Positions 1 to 7,933 of a stretch of DNA of 16,393 nt are shown piece after piece. A program made the position numbers and the translations under genes. This DNA comes from Acidobacteriota bacterium. GTDB taxonomy: Bacteria; Acidobacteriota; Terriglobia; Bryobacterales; Bryobacteraceae. A model generated the notes under the pieces. It was not told where the DNA came from. It made no database searches and saw only the letters and a list, made by a program, of their open reading frames with translations. Location of the stretch: NCBI GenBank assembly GCA_023436715.1, contig JAEZIJ010000069.1, positions 1 to 16,393 of the forward strand. Direction: 5' to 3'. Position 1 is the first letter of the stretch. Each line of letters opens with the position of its first letter.

Positions 1-216
1 GTCCTCTCAAAGGCAAAAGCCAAAAGCAAGACCCAGGAGGAGGCGGCCTGACGGCCGCGTCACTTTACAATGCAAAGCGGACAGATCACGTGCTAATAAA
101 ACCGGACAACTTGCAAAACTAACGACAGTATATTCGTCGACAGTATATTCGTCGACAGGGTTCGTTGAGTTGCCCGGCCCGCGGCGGGTTGTAGGTCAGC
201 GCGTGCCCATGGCCGG
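1..216. other. Intergenic edge region without a gene
   Basis: No convincing coding region is seen. It contains a perfect 6-bp stem with loop TGAC (43-58, GCGGCC/GGCCGC) without a T tract on either side, A-rich runs at 8-30, and the tandem repeat listed separately. It lies downstream of the OPT transporter gene, which reads toward it. A minus-strand ORF here (119-355) is mostly overlap with the OPT gene plus translation of the tandem repeat, so I do not call it. Confidence 0.6.
123..158. repeat. Short tandem repeat, 15-bp unit
   Basis: Two perfect copies of CGACAGTATATTCGT (123-137 and 138-152) are followed by a partial third copy CGACAG (153-158). The unit is AT-rich at its centre compared with its surroundings. 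It lies about 60 bp past the stop codon of the OPT gene. No function is evident; a variable-number repeat or the scar of a small duplication are both possible. Confidence 0.9.
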
Positions 217-2253
217 CTAAGCCCGCCGCTTCAGCGGGATGCGGATCAGCACCCAGGCGAGCGCGGTGAAACCGATCAGCGAGAGCCAGCCTCCCCATGC
301 GGGGTAGAAACCGAACTCGTCCCGCCCGGTGATGAGCCGCGTCAGTGACGGCCATTCGCGCACCGCGACCACGGCCAGCAGAATCCCCATGATCGCCTCG
401 CCGGCAATCAGGCCGGAGGCGAGGAGCGTGCCCTTCTCCTCCACGTCAGCCCGGTCCTCGGCCGGGCGCCGCGCCGCGATGAGATCCGCGACCCACCGCA
501 ACACGCCGCCCGCGAAGATCGCGGAGTCCGTTTCGAACGGCAGGTAAAGACCGACGGCGATCAGCATGGGCGACCGCGCTCCGCAGAGGATCAGCGCGAT
601 GCCGAACGCGGCGCCGATGGCGATCAGTCCCCAGGCCATCTGCCCGCCTACGATGCCTTTCGCCAGTTCAGCCATCAGGCCTGCCTGCGGCGCAGGTAAG
701 GCGCGTCCGCCGATGCCGCCCGTCGCGAGGTTGGCTTCGTGGAGCACGATGATCGGACCCATGAGGAAGAAAGAGAGCAGGACGACCGCCACGATCTCGA
801 TAATCTCCATCTTCCACGGCGTGCCGCCGAGCAGGTGGCCGGCCTTGAGGTCCTGGATGAGCGATCCGGATACGCAGCAGGCGCAGCAGACGACGGCAGC
901 CACGCCCAGAACGGCCGCGACACCCGCCGCGCCCTTTACGCCGATGGCGAGCATCACAAGCGCTGCGACGACGAGGGCCGCGAGCGTGAGTCCGGAAACG
1001 GGCTGGTTGGAACTGCCGACGAGGCCCACGAGGTAACCGCCGACGGCCGACAGCAGAAATCCGGTAATCGTCATCACAACCGCGGCGATGATCGCGGCAA
1101 TCCAGCCCTGCGTGAAGTAGAAGTAAATACCGGTGATGGGGACCAGCAACCCGACCACGCCCACGACGATCCAGCGCGCGGGAATATCCCGCTCCGCGCG
1201 CGCGATCTGGGCCGCGTGCGATCCACCGGCCGCGGTGAAAGCGCCGCGCAGCGAGCGCAGGATGGTGGCACGCATCGAGAACAGCGTGTAGCAGGCGCCC
1301 ACCAGCATCATTCCCACCGCCACCGGGCGAACGATGTTGTACCAGACCGTGTACGCGATCACGTCCCAGGGGGCATTCGCACCCGCGCCCAGACGGCGCG
1401 GCAGGTCGGGATCGAAGAACAACAGCAGCGGAATCATGACCCACCACGCGATGACGCCGCCGGCGAAGGTTATGGCGGAGAGCGCCGGCCCGATGATGTA
1501 GCCGATGCCGGTCAGGGCGGGTGAAAGCGATGGCGTCGTCCACGGAATTCCGCCCGTGTGCGTCACGTCGGCAATTGGCCGCCGGTTGAAATCGAAATGA
1601 TGGACAATTGCGCGCGGAAATTCGAGAAATCCGCTCGAGAATTCGCGGAAAATTTGCAGGCCGCGGTCGGACTTCAGAATTTGCAGCAAGGCCCCGAAGC
1701 CCATCGCTCCGAACAGATACCGCGGTGCGTCACTGGCGCGGTCGCCGGCCTTTACGATTTCGGCGCTGGCTACGCTCTCCGGCCAGGGCAGGCCGGATTC
1801 GACGCAGAGAGGGCGGCGCAGCAGGATGATAAAGAACACGCCGATGAGGCCGCCGGCCAGCAGGATGAACGCTGCCTGGAAGTAGTGCGCGCGAAGATCG
1901 GTCCACAGGCGGGTTCCGCCGATCTCGACCATCATGAAAGCGGGAATGGTGAAGATCGCTCCGGCAACAAGCGCCTCGCCTACGGAGGCCGCCGTGCGTG
2001 TGATGTTCTGCTCGAGCACTCCGCCTTTGAATCTTGGGATCCGGAACAGGGCCAGTGCGATAACCGCGGCCGGAATGGTGGCCGCCACCGTCTGGCCTGC
2101 TTTCATTCCGAGATAAGCGTTTGCCGAGCCGAAAACAAAGGCGAGGAACAAACCGAGTCCGACGGCTTTCACCGTCATCTCGGGCTGGTTGTCAGTGGGG
2201 TGCAACGTGGGTGCTGCGCTCCCAGTCGGGCGAGTGGGACCGGAATCGTTCAC
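217..2253 (-). CDS. OPT-family oligopeptide transporter
   Basis: This 678-residue protein is an integral inner-membrane transporter of the OPT superfamily, which imports small peptides or metal chelates by proton coupling. Seen: many hydrophobic segments across the whole length. The N-terminal part carries the family-like stretch FGSANAYLGMKAGQTVAA followed by IPAAVIALALFR. Near residue 150 is GLPWPESVASAEIVKAG, equivalent to the LPYPEGTACAEVLKAGE-type motif of bacterial OPT proteins. Length matches the family. The start is GTG at 2253, 11 bp after the stop of the small gene at 2265-2531, so the two are probably one transcript. There is no clear Shine-Dalgarno, and an ATG at residue 26 (just before the first membrane segment) is a possible alternative. 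The substrate cannot be told from sequence. Confidence 0.93.
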   Translation of the reverse strand: MNDSGPTRPTGSAAPTLHPTDNQPEMTVKAVGLGLFLAFVFGSANAYLGMKAGQTVAATIPAAVIALALFRIPRFKGGVLEQNITRTAASVGEALVAGAIFTIPAFMMVEIGGTRLWTDLRAHYFQAAFILLAGGLIGVFFIILLRRPLCVESGLPWPESVASAEIVKAGDRASDAPRYLFGAMGFGALLQILKSDRGLQIFREFSSGFLEFPRAIVHHFDFNRRPIADVTHTGGIPWTTPSLSPALTGIGYIIGPALSAITFAGGVIAWWVMIPLLLFFDPDLPRRLGAGANAPWDVIAYTVWYNIVRPVAVGMMLVGACYTLFSMRATILRSLRGAFTAAGGSHAAQIARAERDIPARWIVVGVVGLLVPITGIYFYFTQGWIAAIIAAVVMTITGFLLSAVGGYLVGLVGSSNQPVSGLTLAALVVAALVMLAIGVKGAAGVAAVLGVAAVVCCACCVSGSLIQDLKAGHLLGGTPWKMEIIEIVAVVLLSFFLMGPIIVLHEANLATGGIGGRALPAPQAGLMAELAKGIVGGQMAWGLIAIGAAFGIALILCGARSPMLIAVGLYLPFETDSAIFAGGVLRWVADLIAARRPAEDRADVEEKGTLLASGLIAGEAIMGILLAVVAVREWPSLTRLITGRDEFGFYPAWGGWLSLIGFTALAWVLIRIPLKRRA

Positions 2254-2264
2254 AGATTATCAGT

Positions 2265-2531
2265 TTACTGCAGGCGGGCTCTGGCTCTCTCGTTTGAGAC
2301 GAGTTCCTCGAAGATCGCGAGGACTTGCTTGCGATAGCGGTACAGGCGCTCCAGGGATTCGCGGAAGGACGGTTCGAACCGGCCGGAGTTCAGCCACTTT
2401 TCAAGCAATGGCCTGGGAACGTCTATATCCCGGCGCAGCAACTCTGGCGAGTGCCCTCTGAGGAAAAGGCCATAAAACATGGCCGCTTCCTTTTGCGGAG
2501 CCGCGGGATCGAATTCATTCCTCACCGGCAT
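2265..2531 (-). CDS. Small protein with possible helix-turn-helix, upstream of OPT
   Basis: This is an 88-residue protein of unknown function. The middle reads LFLRGHSPELLRRDIDVP and then RPLLEKWLNSG, which has the rhythm of a helix-turn-helix of the kind (G-x-S-x-x-x-[IL]-x-x-x-[ILV]-x-V-x-x-x-x-[LIV]-x-x-WL). The C-terminal half is rich in Arg, Glu and Leu and is probably helical. I recall similar small proteins in Acidobacteriota but can name no family. The ATG at 2531 is preferred over the longer frame starting at 2636 because a good promoter (2607-2636) would start the transcript near 2600, and AAGG lies about 8 bp before this ATG. It is followed after 11 bp by the OPT transporter, so it may be its regulator (inference). 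Confidence 0.7.
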   Translation of the reverse strand: MPVRNEFDPAAPQKEAAMFYGLFLRGHSPELLRRDIDVPRPLLEKWLNSGRFEPSFRESLERLYRYRKQVLAIFEELVSNERARARLQ

Positions 2532-2606
2532 AACATTAACCTTAATCCCAGACCAAACTGGCCGGGGACCCTGGACCTGGCGCGACACAATCACCAAGAA
2601 AATAGC

Positions 2607-2636
2607 AGTATAAACATGGTCGCTGGGCTCAATCAA
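2607..2636 (-). promoter_or_regulatory. Sigma-70-type promoter for the small protein/OPT operon
   Basis: On the minus strand TTGATT (2631-2636) is followed after 18 bp by TATACT (2607-2612), matching 4/6 and 5/6 of the TTGACA/TATAAT consensus. Predicted transcription start is near 2600, giving a leader of about 70 nt before the ATG at 2531. The positions exclude use of the upstream in-frame start at 2636. Confidence 0.6.
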
Positions 2637-2714
2637 CCCCCTCGGGAAGACAGAGGACGGGGTCAGGCAATCTCATTGTCTTGGACGCAGACGATCATGC
2701 GGGCGGTCTCGTTT

Positions 2715-5294
2715 TTAACGGACCGCGACCGTCACGCCGGACTGGCTCCAGGCTTCACCGGAACCCAGCCTGACCGGCAGATTGCCGCTCGGGCACGAGC
2801 CGGGAATACGCACGCTCACGCGCAGCACCCCAGCCGCGTGTGTGGCGGACAGGATAGCGGCACGCTCACCGCCGATCTCGACGGCAATCGGCTTGCCGGT
2901 GCCCTCCCCGGTCGCATAGAACGTGAGCACACTTCCGCGCGGAGCCGGCGACTCGGCCGAGTTCCCGGCGCCATCCCCGTTCTCCGCCGCGGCCTGCCCG
3001 GAGCCACCGGCCAGGGTAAAAACGCCGGGATTCGCATCCGCAGCCTGCACGATGAGGCGCAGCGAAGCCGCGGGCGTGCGCACTTCGATCTCCGTGGCGG
3101 CGCGCCCGGCGGCGGATTGAGGTACAACGAAGTTGATCTGGCTCGGGCCTGCGAAAAGCAGAGTAGATACCTCGTCCTCGACGAAGACCTGCGCCCCATC
3201 GAGAGCGGTTCCGTACACGGTAACGATTTCTCCCGGCGCAATCGGGCCCGGCAATCCGCTCGCAGCGTTCACCAGGCTCGCTACCGAGAGGGCGGCGGGC
3301 TCCTCGACGACCGGTGGCGGAGACAGCGGAGCAGGGGTGAGTTTTCGAATCAGGCCGTTGCCGCGGTCCGCCACGTACACAGCGCCTTCTGCGTCCACGG
3401 CGATTCCCGCCGGTTCGTCGAGCTCAGCGTCCAGCCCGGGACCGCCGTCGCCGGAGTACCCGCGAGCGCCCGTCCCGGCAATCGTCTCGATGATGCCCTT
3501 CGTGTCTACCCTGCGCACGCGTTCGTTGCCGGTATCGGCGATATACAAGTTGCCTTGGGCATCGGCGGCCACGGCCGACGGCATGTTGAGCCACGCGCTC
3601 GTAGCGGGGCCTCCGTCGCCTCCGAACCAGGATTCGCCGCGGCCGGCGACGGTCGTGATCACGCCGTCGGGCGCGACTTTCCGGATGACGTGATTCCCGC
3701 TGTCGGCTATGTAGAGGTTCCTCAGGGTATCGAAGCAGAGGCCATGCGGGTTCCGCAGGAGCGCCGATGCCGCGGGCCCGGTGTCGCCGTCGTACCCCGG
3801 CAGGCCGGCACCGGCAAATACCGCACTCTGCCCATCCGGTGTCAGCTTGCGGACGACGTGGTTAGGGCCGTCGGCCACATACAGATTCCCGTCGGGGTCC
3901 GCCGCGATGCCCGATGGAGAGTTCAGCCCTTCCATCGCGAACGTGAATATCCGTGCGGTGGTATCGATTTTCCTGATGCGGCCGGTCCCCTGCTCCGCCA
4001 CCCAGAGATTGCCCGCGGTATCGAGCGCGATGCCTTCCGGCTGGTCCAGTTGCGCGCGGAACGCAAACCCTCCGTCGCCGCCCGATCCAGGGTATCCGAT
4101 GCCTGCTGCCGTCGTGATAACGCCCGAAGAGACCCTGCGAACGCGATGACCCAGGCGATCCGCGACGTAGAGGTCGCCGGCGGCATCCAGTGCGAGCCCT
4201 GCGGGAGCATCGAGGTACGCCGAAGTTGCCGGGCCGTCGTCGCCGCTGGGATGGATGGGCAGGCCGCCCGCGAACGCGACGACTGTGCCGGAAGCCAGAA
4301 CGCGGCGGATTAACCCGGCCGATCCGTTGGTATCGGCGACATAAAGGTTCCCGGAGCCGTCGAAGGCGATCTCGCGGGGCTGGTCAAACCGCGCAAGGAT
4401 GGCCTGGCCTCCGTCGCCGCTGTTGCCCGGAACCCCGGTGCCAGCGAATCGCGAGAGTGACGGCGTGAGCTTCCAGATGACGCTGAAGCCCTTATCCGAC
4501 ACGTAGAGGTTGCCTGCGCCATCGATAGCAAGGCCGGTTGGCGTATCGAGTTCCGCGGGGGAGGAGCGCACGGTGGTGAGCAGCCTGTTCAGCACCTTGC
4601 GGACCCTGTGATTGCCGCTGTCGGCGATGTAGAGCGCGCCGGAGCGATCAAGAGCAATACCCGCCGGAGAGCGCAAAGGGGCGAGCGCCGCCTCGACCGC
4701 CACCCCGTCATCGACCGAGCCCGGACTGCCGGTTCCGGCTATTCGGGAAACGCCGCCGCCGGCCGCAAACCGGTAGACGCTATGATCCCCGAAATCGGAA
4801 ACGTAGAGATTGCCGGAGCCATCGAGAGCGAGGTTGCGGGGCTGGGTAAGGCGGATCCCGGCGGAGTCTCCGCCCGCGAAGGTCCAAATGATGCCTTCGG
4901 GCGAGACCTGCCGGATGCGGGCGTTGCCCAGGTCCGCGATGTAGAGATTCCCGGCGGCATCGACGGCCAGTCCGTAAGGGGCGTTCAGGCGTGCCGCGGT
5001 AGCGGGACCGCCATCGCCGCGAAAACCGGGGCGGCCCGTACCGGCCACCGTGCTCACGATTCCCGAGGGACTGATTTTGCGCACCCGGTGGTCAAGTGCG
5101 TCGGAAACATAAAGGTTGCCGGCCCGATCGATGGCAAACCCTTCCGGGGCGCCCAGACGCGCGAGGGAGGCCGGGCCGTCATCGCCACAATCCCCGCCCC
5201 CCGCGACCGTCGAGATCGTGTAGGGAATTCCAGGACGTTCGGCGCCCGCCGCCCACAACCCGAGAGCCGAAATTGCGAGAAAAAGGGTCTTCAT
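2715..5294 (-). CDS. Secreted NHL-repeat protein with Solibacter-type C-terminal domain
   Basis: This 859-residue protein is probably exported. It starts with a signal peptide (MKTLFLAISALGLWAAGA, cleavage likely after AAGA). Residues about 25-655 hold 12 NHL-type beta-propeller units, each with a core like GNLYVADxGNHRVRK preceded by GDGGPA...L..P.GLAVD. This suggests two six-bladed propellers. Residues about 670-859 form a domain with SVASLVNAASGLPG, IAPGEIVTVYG, GPSQINFVVP and LTFYATGEG, which I recognise as the TIGR03437 domain typical of Candidatus Solibacter surface proteins. The frame stays open another 168 codons upstream, but the signal peptide fixes the start at 5294. The role is likely extracellular binding or adhesion; the ligand is unknown. 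It is divergent from the metalloprotease gene, with 81 bp between them. Confidence 0.9.
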   Translation of the reverse strand: MKTLFLAISALGLWAAGAERPGIPYTISTVAGGGDCGDDGPASLARLGAPEGFAIDRAGNLYVSDALDHRVRKISPSGIVSTVAGTGRPGFRGDGGPATAARLNAPYGLAVDAAGNLYIADLGNARIRQVSPEGIIWTFAGGDSAGIRLTQPRNLALDGSGNLYVSDFGDHSVYRFAAGGGVSRIAGTGSPGSVDDGVAVEAALAPLRSPAGIALDRSGALYIADSGNHRVRKVLNRLLTTVRSSPAELDTPTGLAIDGAGNLYVSDKGFSVIWKLTPSLSRFAGTGVPGNSGDGGQAILARFDQPREIAFDGSGNLYVADTNGSAGLIRRVLASGTVVAFAGGLPIHPSGDDGPATSAYLDAPAGLALDAAGDLYVADRLGHRVRRVSSGVITTAAGIGYPGSGGDGGFAFRAQLDQPEGIALDTAGNLWVAEQGTGRIRKIDTTARIFTFAMEGLNSPSGIAADPDGNLYVADGPNHVVRKLTPDGQSAVFAGAGLPGYDGDTGPAASALLRNPHGLCFDTLRNLYIADSGNHVIRKVAPDGVITTVAGRGESWFGGDGGPATSAWLNMPSAVAADAQGNLYIADTGNERVRRVDTKGIIETIAGTGARGYSGDGGPGLDAELDEPAGIAVDAEGAVYVADRGNGLIRKLTPAPLSPPPVVEEPAALSVASLVNAASGLPGPIAPGEIVTVYGTALDGAQVFVEDEVSTLLFAGPSQINFVVPQSAAGRAATEIEVRTPAASLRLIVQAADANPGVFTLAGGSGQAAAENGDGAGNSAESPAPRGSVLTFYATGEGTGKPIAVEIGGERAAILSATHAAGVLRVSVRIPGSCPSGNLPVRLGSGEAWSQSGVTVAVR
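3333..5220 (-). repeat. Internal 12-fold NHL coding repeat
   Basis: Twelve diverged coding repeats of roughly 150-170 bp make up most of the NHL protein gene. The conserved part encodes GNLYVAD or a variant (for example GNLYIAD, GALYIAD, GNLWVAE), and most spacer parts encode a glycine-rich GxGxxGxxGDGGPA loop. Repeat 8 (AGNLWVAEQ) and repeat 6 (ADTNGSAGLIRR, with extra residues) are the most divergent. The DNA copies are not identical, so this is an old protein-level repeat, not a recent DNA amplification. Confidence 0.85.
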
Positions 5295-5375
5295 ACACGG
5301 AACCCCATATGAGTAAGGTGCGCCGGGCCCGCCGTTTTTCTCAGACCCGCGTGCCGGGGATCGATAAGCGACTAT

Positions 5376-7196
5376 GTGCGAAACCGAACGATGCGGCTGC
5401 TTGCCGCCACACTGTTCGCCTGTGCGCTGAGCGCGGCCGAGAGACCGCTGTATCTGAAAACCCGGACGATCACCGCAGACGCCAAGCCGCAGGAGAGCCG
5501 CGTGGGGCCTTCGCGGCAACTGTTTGCAGGGCGAAAGCACATGCTGGTCCAGTTTCGCGAAGCCCCGCGGGCGGAGGGCGTGAAGGAACTCGAGCAACGG
5601 GGCGCGGCGGTGCTCGGCTACGTTCCCGACTACGGATTTCTGGTCTCGGTCCCCGAAGGCGCAAGTCTGGAGGGTTTGAATCTGGCGCTGGCGGCGCCGC
5701 TGAGTGCCGGGGACAAGGTGAGTCCGTTGCTGGTTCCCGGCAAACTGGTTATGGCGGAGTTTGCGGCGGCCCCGGAACCGTTCCTGGTGGAGTTCCACCG
5801 CGATGTGGCGGGCGCCGACGCGCGCGCGGTCATCCAGGCGGGCGGGCTGTCAATTCGCGAACATCCCGACATGCTGCCGAACCAACTGCTGGTGGAAGGG
5901 ATGCGGGAAGATGCCGTGCGGCTGGCGGATTGGGACGAGGTAGCGTACGTGTTCCCGGCTTCGCGGCAGTTGAGCGAGGGCGAACGCGTGTATGCGTGTG
6001 CGGGAGCCGCCACTCCGTATGGCCGGGCCGGCCAGTACACCGCGCACGTCGGAGACGGCTGGGACGGGCCGGGAAAAGGGTCTGCCGATCTTTCATATTA
6101 CCTGGGCAATTTGGCCAGCCGGCTGCCGCGAGACCAGGTGCAAATTGAAGTGCTCCGCGGCTTGACGGAATGGAGCAAGCATGCGGCTATCCGATTTACT
6201 CCGGCAAGCGATCCCGCGCGGTCGCGCACGATAGCCATCCTGTTCGCTTCGCGCGCGCACGGGGACGGGTATCCGTTCGACGGCCCGGGCCGGGTGCTCG
6301 CGCATACCTTCTACCCCTCGCCGCCGAATCCGGAACCGATCGCCGGAGATATGCACTTCGATGACGAGGAAAACTGGAACATCGGCCAGGAGGTCGATGT
6401 CTTCACGGTGGCGCTGCACGAAGCGGGGCACGCGCTCGGGCTCGGCCATTCCGATAACCCTAACGCGGTGATGTACCCGTACTACCGGCGTTCGACCACC
6501 CTCGCCGAGGAAGACATCGCGTCGATCCGGGAACTCTACGCCGCGGCGGGGTTGCCGGATCCGCCAGAGCAGCCAGATCCGTCGCCTGACGGCCCGCGGC
6601 CCCCTGAACCGCCCGATCCGCCTCGGCCTTCACCGGTCGCCCCGACGCTCGCCATAGCCTGGCCGTCCACCGGCCCGGTCTTCAGCTCGACGGCAGCGAC
6701 CGTGCGACTCGCCGGGACGGCAGACCATCCAAGCGGAATCGTGGAAGTCACATGGAGAAACGCGGCAGGCGGGGCTGGAAAGGCCGTTGGGACGCGCTCC
6801 TGGGTGGTTCCGCAAGTGCCGCTCGAAACCGGGCCGAACCTGATTACGGTCACCGCGATGGCAGAGGGCGGCGCCACCGCATCCAAAACAATCACCATCG
6901 TTTATACGGCTACGAGCGACACGACGGCGCCCTCGCTGGTGATCCTTTCGCCCGGGAGCACGAGCGTGGCCACCAGCGCGAGCACGGCCACAATCAGTGG
7001 GCAGGCGAGCGACAGTTCGGGCGTGGTCCAGGTAACCTGGACCGATTCGAGCGGCCGGACCGGGGTGGCTTCGGGAACCTCGTATTGGAATACCGGGCCG
7101 ATCCCTCTTCGCCTTGGTACAAATACCCTTACTATCCGGGCCTACGATGCGGCGGGCAACGTAGCCTGGAGGTCCGTTGCGTTCACGCGCAAATAG
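5376..7196 (+). CDS. Secreted matrixin-like metalloprotease with Ig-like repeats
   Basis: This 606-residue protein is an exported zinc endopeptidase of the metzincin clan. Seen in order: a signal peptide (LLAATLFACALSAA, cleavage before ERP); two propeptide-like segments (about 48-100 and 132-190) resembling fervidolysin-type N-terminal prodomains (LVQFREAP...GYVPDYGFLVSVP, then FLVEFHRDVAG); a matrixin-like catalytic domain with HFDDEENW (327-334), the zinc motif HEAGHALGLGH (348-358) and Met-turn M366 in AVMYPYY; a Pro/Asp linker (about 394-425); and two Ig-like repeats to the end, which may bind polymer or cell surface. All three zinc His and the catalytic Glu349 are present, so it should be active. 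The start is GTG 5376 or ATG 5391; both keep the signal peptide, and neither has a clear Shine-Dalgarno. The substrate is unknown. Confidence 0.88.
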   Translation: MRNRTMRLLAATLFACALSAAERPLYLKTRTITADAKPQESRVGPSRQLFAGRKHMLVQFREAPRAEGVKELEQRGAAVLGYVPDYGFLVSVPEGASLEGLNLALAAPLSAGDKVSPLLVPGKLVMAEFAAAPEPFLVEFHRDVAGADARAVIQAGGLSIREHPDMLPNQLLVEGMREDAVRLADWDEVAYVFPASRQLSEGERVYACAGAATPYGRAGQYTAHVGDGWDGPGKGSADLSYYLGNLASRLPRDQVQIEVLRGLTEWSKHAAIRFTPASDPARSRTIAILFASRAHGDGYPFDGPGRVLAHTFYPSPPNPEPIAGDMHFDDEENWNIGQEVDVFTVALHEAGHALGLGHSDNPNAVMYPYYRRSTTLAEEDIASIRELYAAAGLPDPPEQPDPSPDGPRPPEPPDPPRPSPVAPTLAIAWPSTGPVFSSTAATVRLAGTADHPSGIVEVTWRNAAGGAGKAVGTRSWVVPQVPLETGPNLITVTAMAEGGATASKTITIVYTATSDTTAPSLVILSPGSTSVATSASTATISGQASDSSGVVQVTWTDSSGRTGVASGTSYWNTGPIPLRLGTNTLTIRAYDAAGNVAWRSVAFTRK

Positions 7197-7204
7197 CTCC
7201 CGGT

Positions 7205-7251
7205 GCTCAGATACTGAGCCGCGCGCGTAAGCAAGCGGTTTACTCGCGCGG
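7205..7251 (+). terminator. Two adjacent hairpins after the protease gene, possible terminator
   Basis: GCTCAG/CTGAGC (7205-7219, loop ATA) is a perfect 6-bp hairpin. It abuts a second, stronger one: CCGCGCGCGTAA (7219-7230) pairs with TTACTCGCGCGG (7240-7251) with one mismatch and a 9-nt loop. They lie 8 bp past the protease stop and before the next start at 7277. There is no T tract, so intrinsic termination is uncertain; they could instead be RNA-stabilising structures. Confidence 0.35.
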
Positions 7252-7276
7252 GATACAGATTTCGGCGATTTGGCCG

Positions 7277-7888
7277 ATGAGAACCACAGCTATGCACCTA
7301 CCCTGCAAGCTGCCACCGTTGATTCTGCATCCGTTTTCGACCGCCACGGGTCCATCGAAGCTGGCCGACGCGTCGCGGGCAAGCCTGATGTTGCAGGGCC
7401 TCCTGCCGGCCGAGGACCCCACCGAGGAACTGGAACGCAGGTTGCTCGATGGGCGGTACTGCGAGATATCCATGCTCTTCTACCTCGGGAAGGACCTCGT
7501 GCGCTGGATGCAGCAGTGCATGGAAGCCCTGGAGCGCGGGGGGGAGGCGGGGCTGGGATTGAAGGCCGAAAGCTTCGGGACGCTGCTGATCGAGGACGCT
7601 CCGGGGGAGGTCGTGGAAAAGCTGCGATCCTGGGGCGTACACGAGTACAGGAGCATATTCAGCCGGGCGCTCGGTCTCCATGCTCTGTTCGAGGCGCTGC
7701 CCGGCCCGGACTGCCTGACCCCGGATTTCGTCCGCCATTACCATCGGTTCACCGACCAGCTTTTCGCCTGCCGCCAGCAACTGGTTGAGTTCGAGCGGAT
7801 CCGCTCGGCGGACTACGCCTTTCAGATCTACGCGTCGGGCGAATATTCAAAGATGCTCGAGACGGAGTGGGGCGGGTTGGAGGCGTAG
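7277..7888 (+). CDS. Hypothetical protein, 203 residues
   Basis: I do not recognise a family. The protein appears soluble and cytoplasmic: no signal peptide or membrane segment, with many Leu, Glu and Arg in helix-like spacing. Visible features include LEERR-type acidic helices near residue 50 (PTEELERRLLDGRYCEISMLF), a conserved-looking LRSWGVHEYRSIFSRALGL in the middle, and a YHRFTDQLFACRQQLVEFERI helix near the C-terminus. The start may be ATG 7277 or ATG 7292 (MHLPCKLPPLIL); neither has a good ribosome site. The reading frame is open upstream inside the protease gene, but that part is antisense-like shadow. The gene stands between the protease hairpins and the LarA-like gene, 45 bp before the latter. 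Confidence 0.7.
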   Translation: MRTTAMHLPCKLPPLILHPFSTATGPSKLADASRASLMLQGLLPAEDPTEELERRLLDGRYCEISMLFYLGKDLVRWMQQCMEALERGGEAGLGLKAESFGTLLIEDAPGEVVEKLRSWGVHEYRSIFSRALGLHALFEALPGPDCLTPDFVRHYHRFTDQLFACRQQLVEFERIRSADYAFQIYASGEYSKMLETEWGGLEA

Positions 7889-7917
7889 GCGAGCTTCAAG
7901 GCGGAAATCCGGGCCTC

Positions 7918-7926
7918 TGATAGAAT
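7918..7926 (+). promoter_or_regulatory. Extended -10 promoter giving a leaderless mRNA
   Basis: TGATAGAAT fits the extended -10 pattern TGnTATAAT (TG plus TAGAAT, 5/6). It ends 7 bp before the ATG at 7934, so transcription should start at or next to the start codon. No good -35 is seen, as is usual for extended -10 promoters. The start region also has no Shine-Dalgarno, which agrees with leaderless translation. Confidence 0.5.
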
Positions 7927-7933
7927 CGGTGTC

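Noticed and set aside
739..2337. Plus-strand open frames opposite the OPT transporter
   Set aside because: Translations are charged or low-complexity and overlap a clear membrane protein gene on the other strand.
2652..2682. GACGGGGTCAGGCAATCTC-type sequence downstream of the NHL gene, reminiscent of RAYT-associated repeats
   Set aside because: Only one copy is in the window and there is no palindrome or transposase; the resemblance is from memory and too weak to call.
2325..4313. Long plus-strand open frame (662 codons) opposite the NHL protein gene
   Set aside because: It is antisense to a convincing repeat protein with signal peptide; its translation is Arg/Gly/Ala rich and has no family features. 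High-GC DNA gives such shadows.
5295..5798. Upstream extension of the NHL protein frame by 168 codons
   Set aside because: It lies antisense to the protease gene and precedes a clear signal peptide, so the real start is ATG 5294.
6752..7276. Upstream extension of the 203-residue protein frame into the protease gene
   Set aside because: This part overlaps the Ig-like domains of the protease in another frame and reads as shadow (Arg/Gly/His rich).
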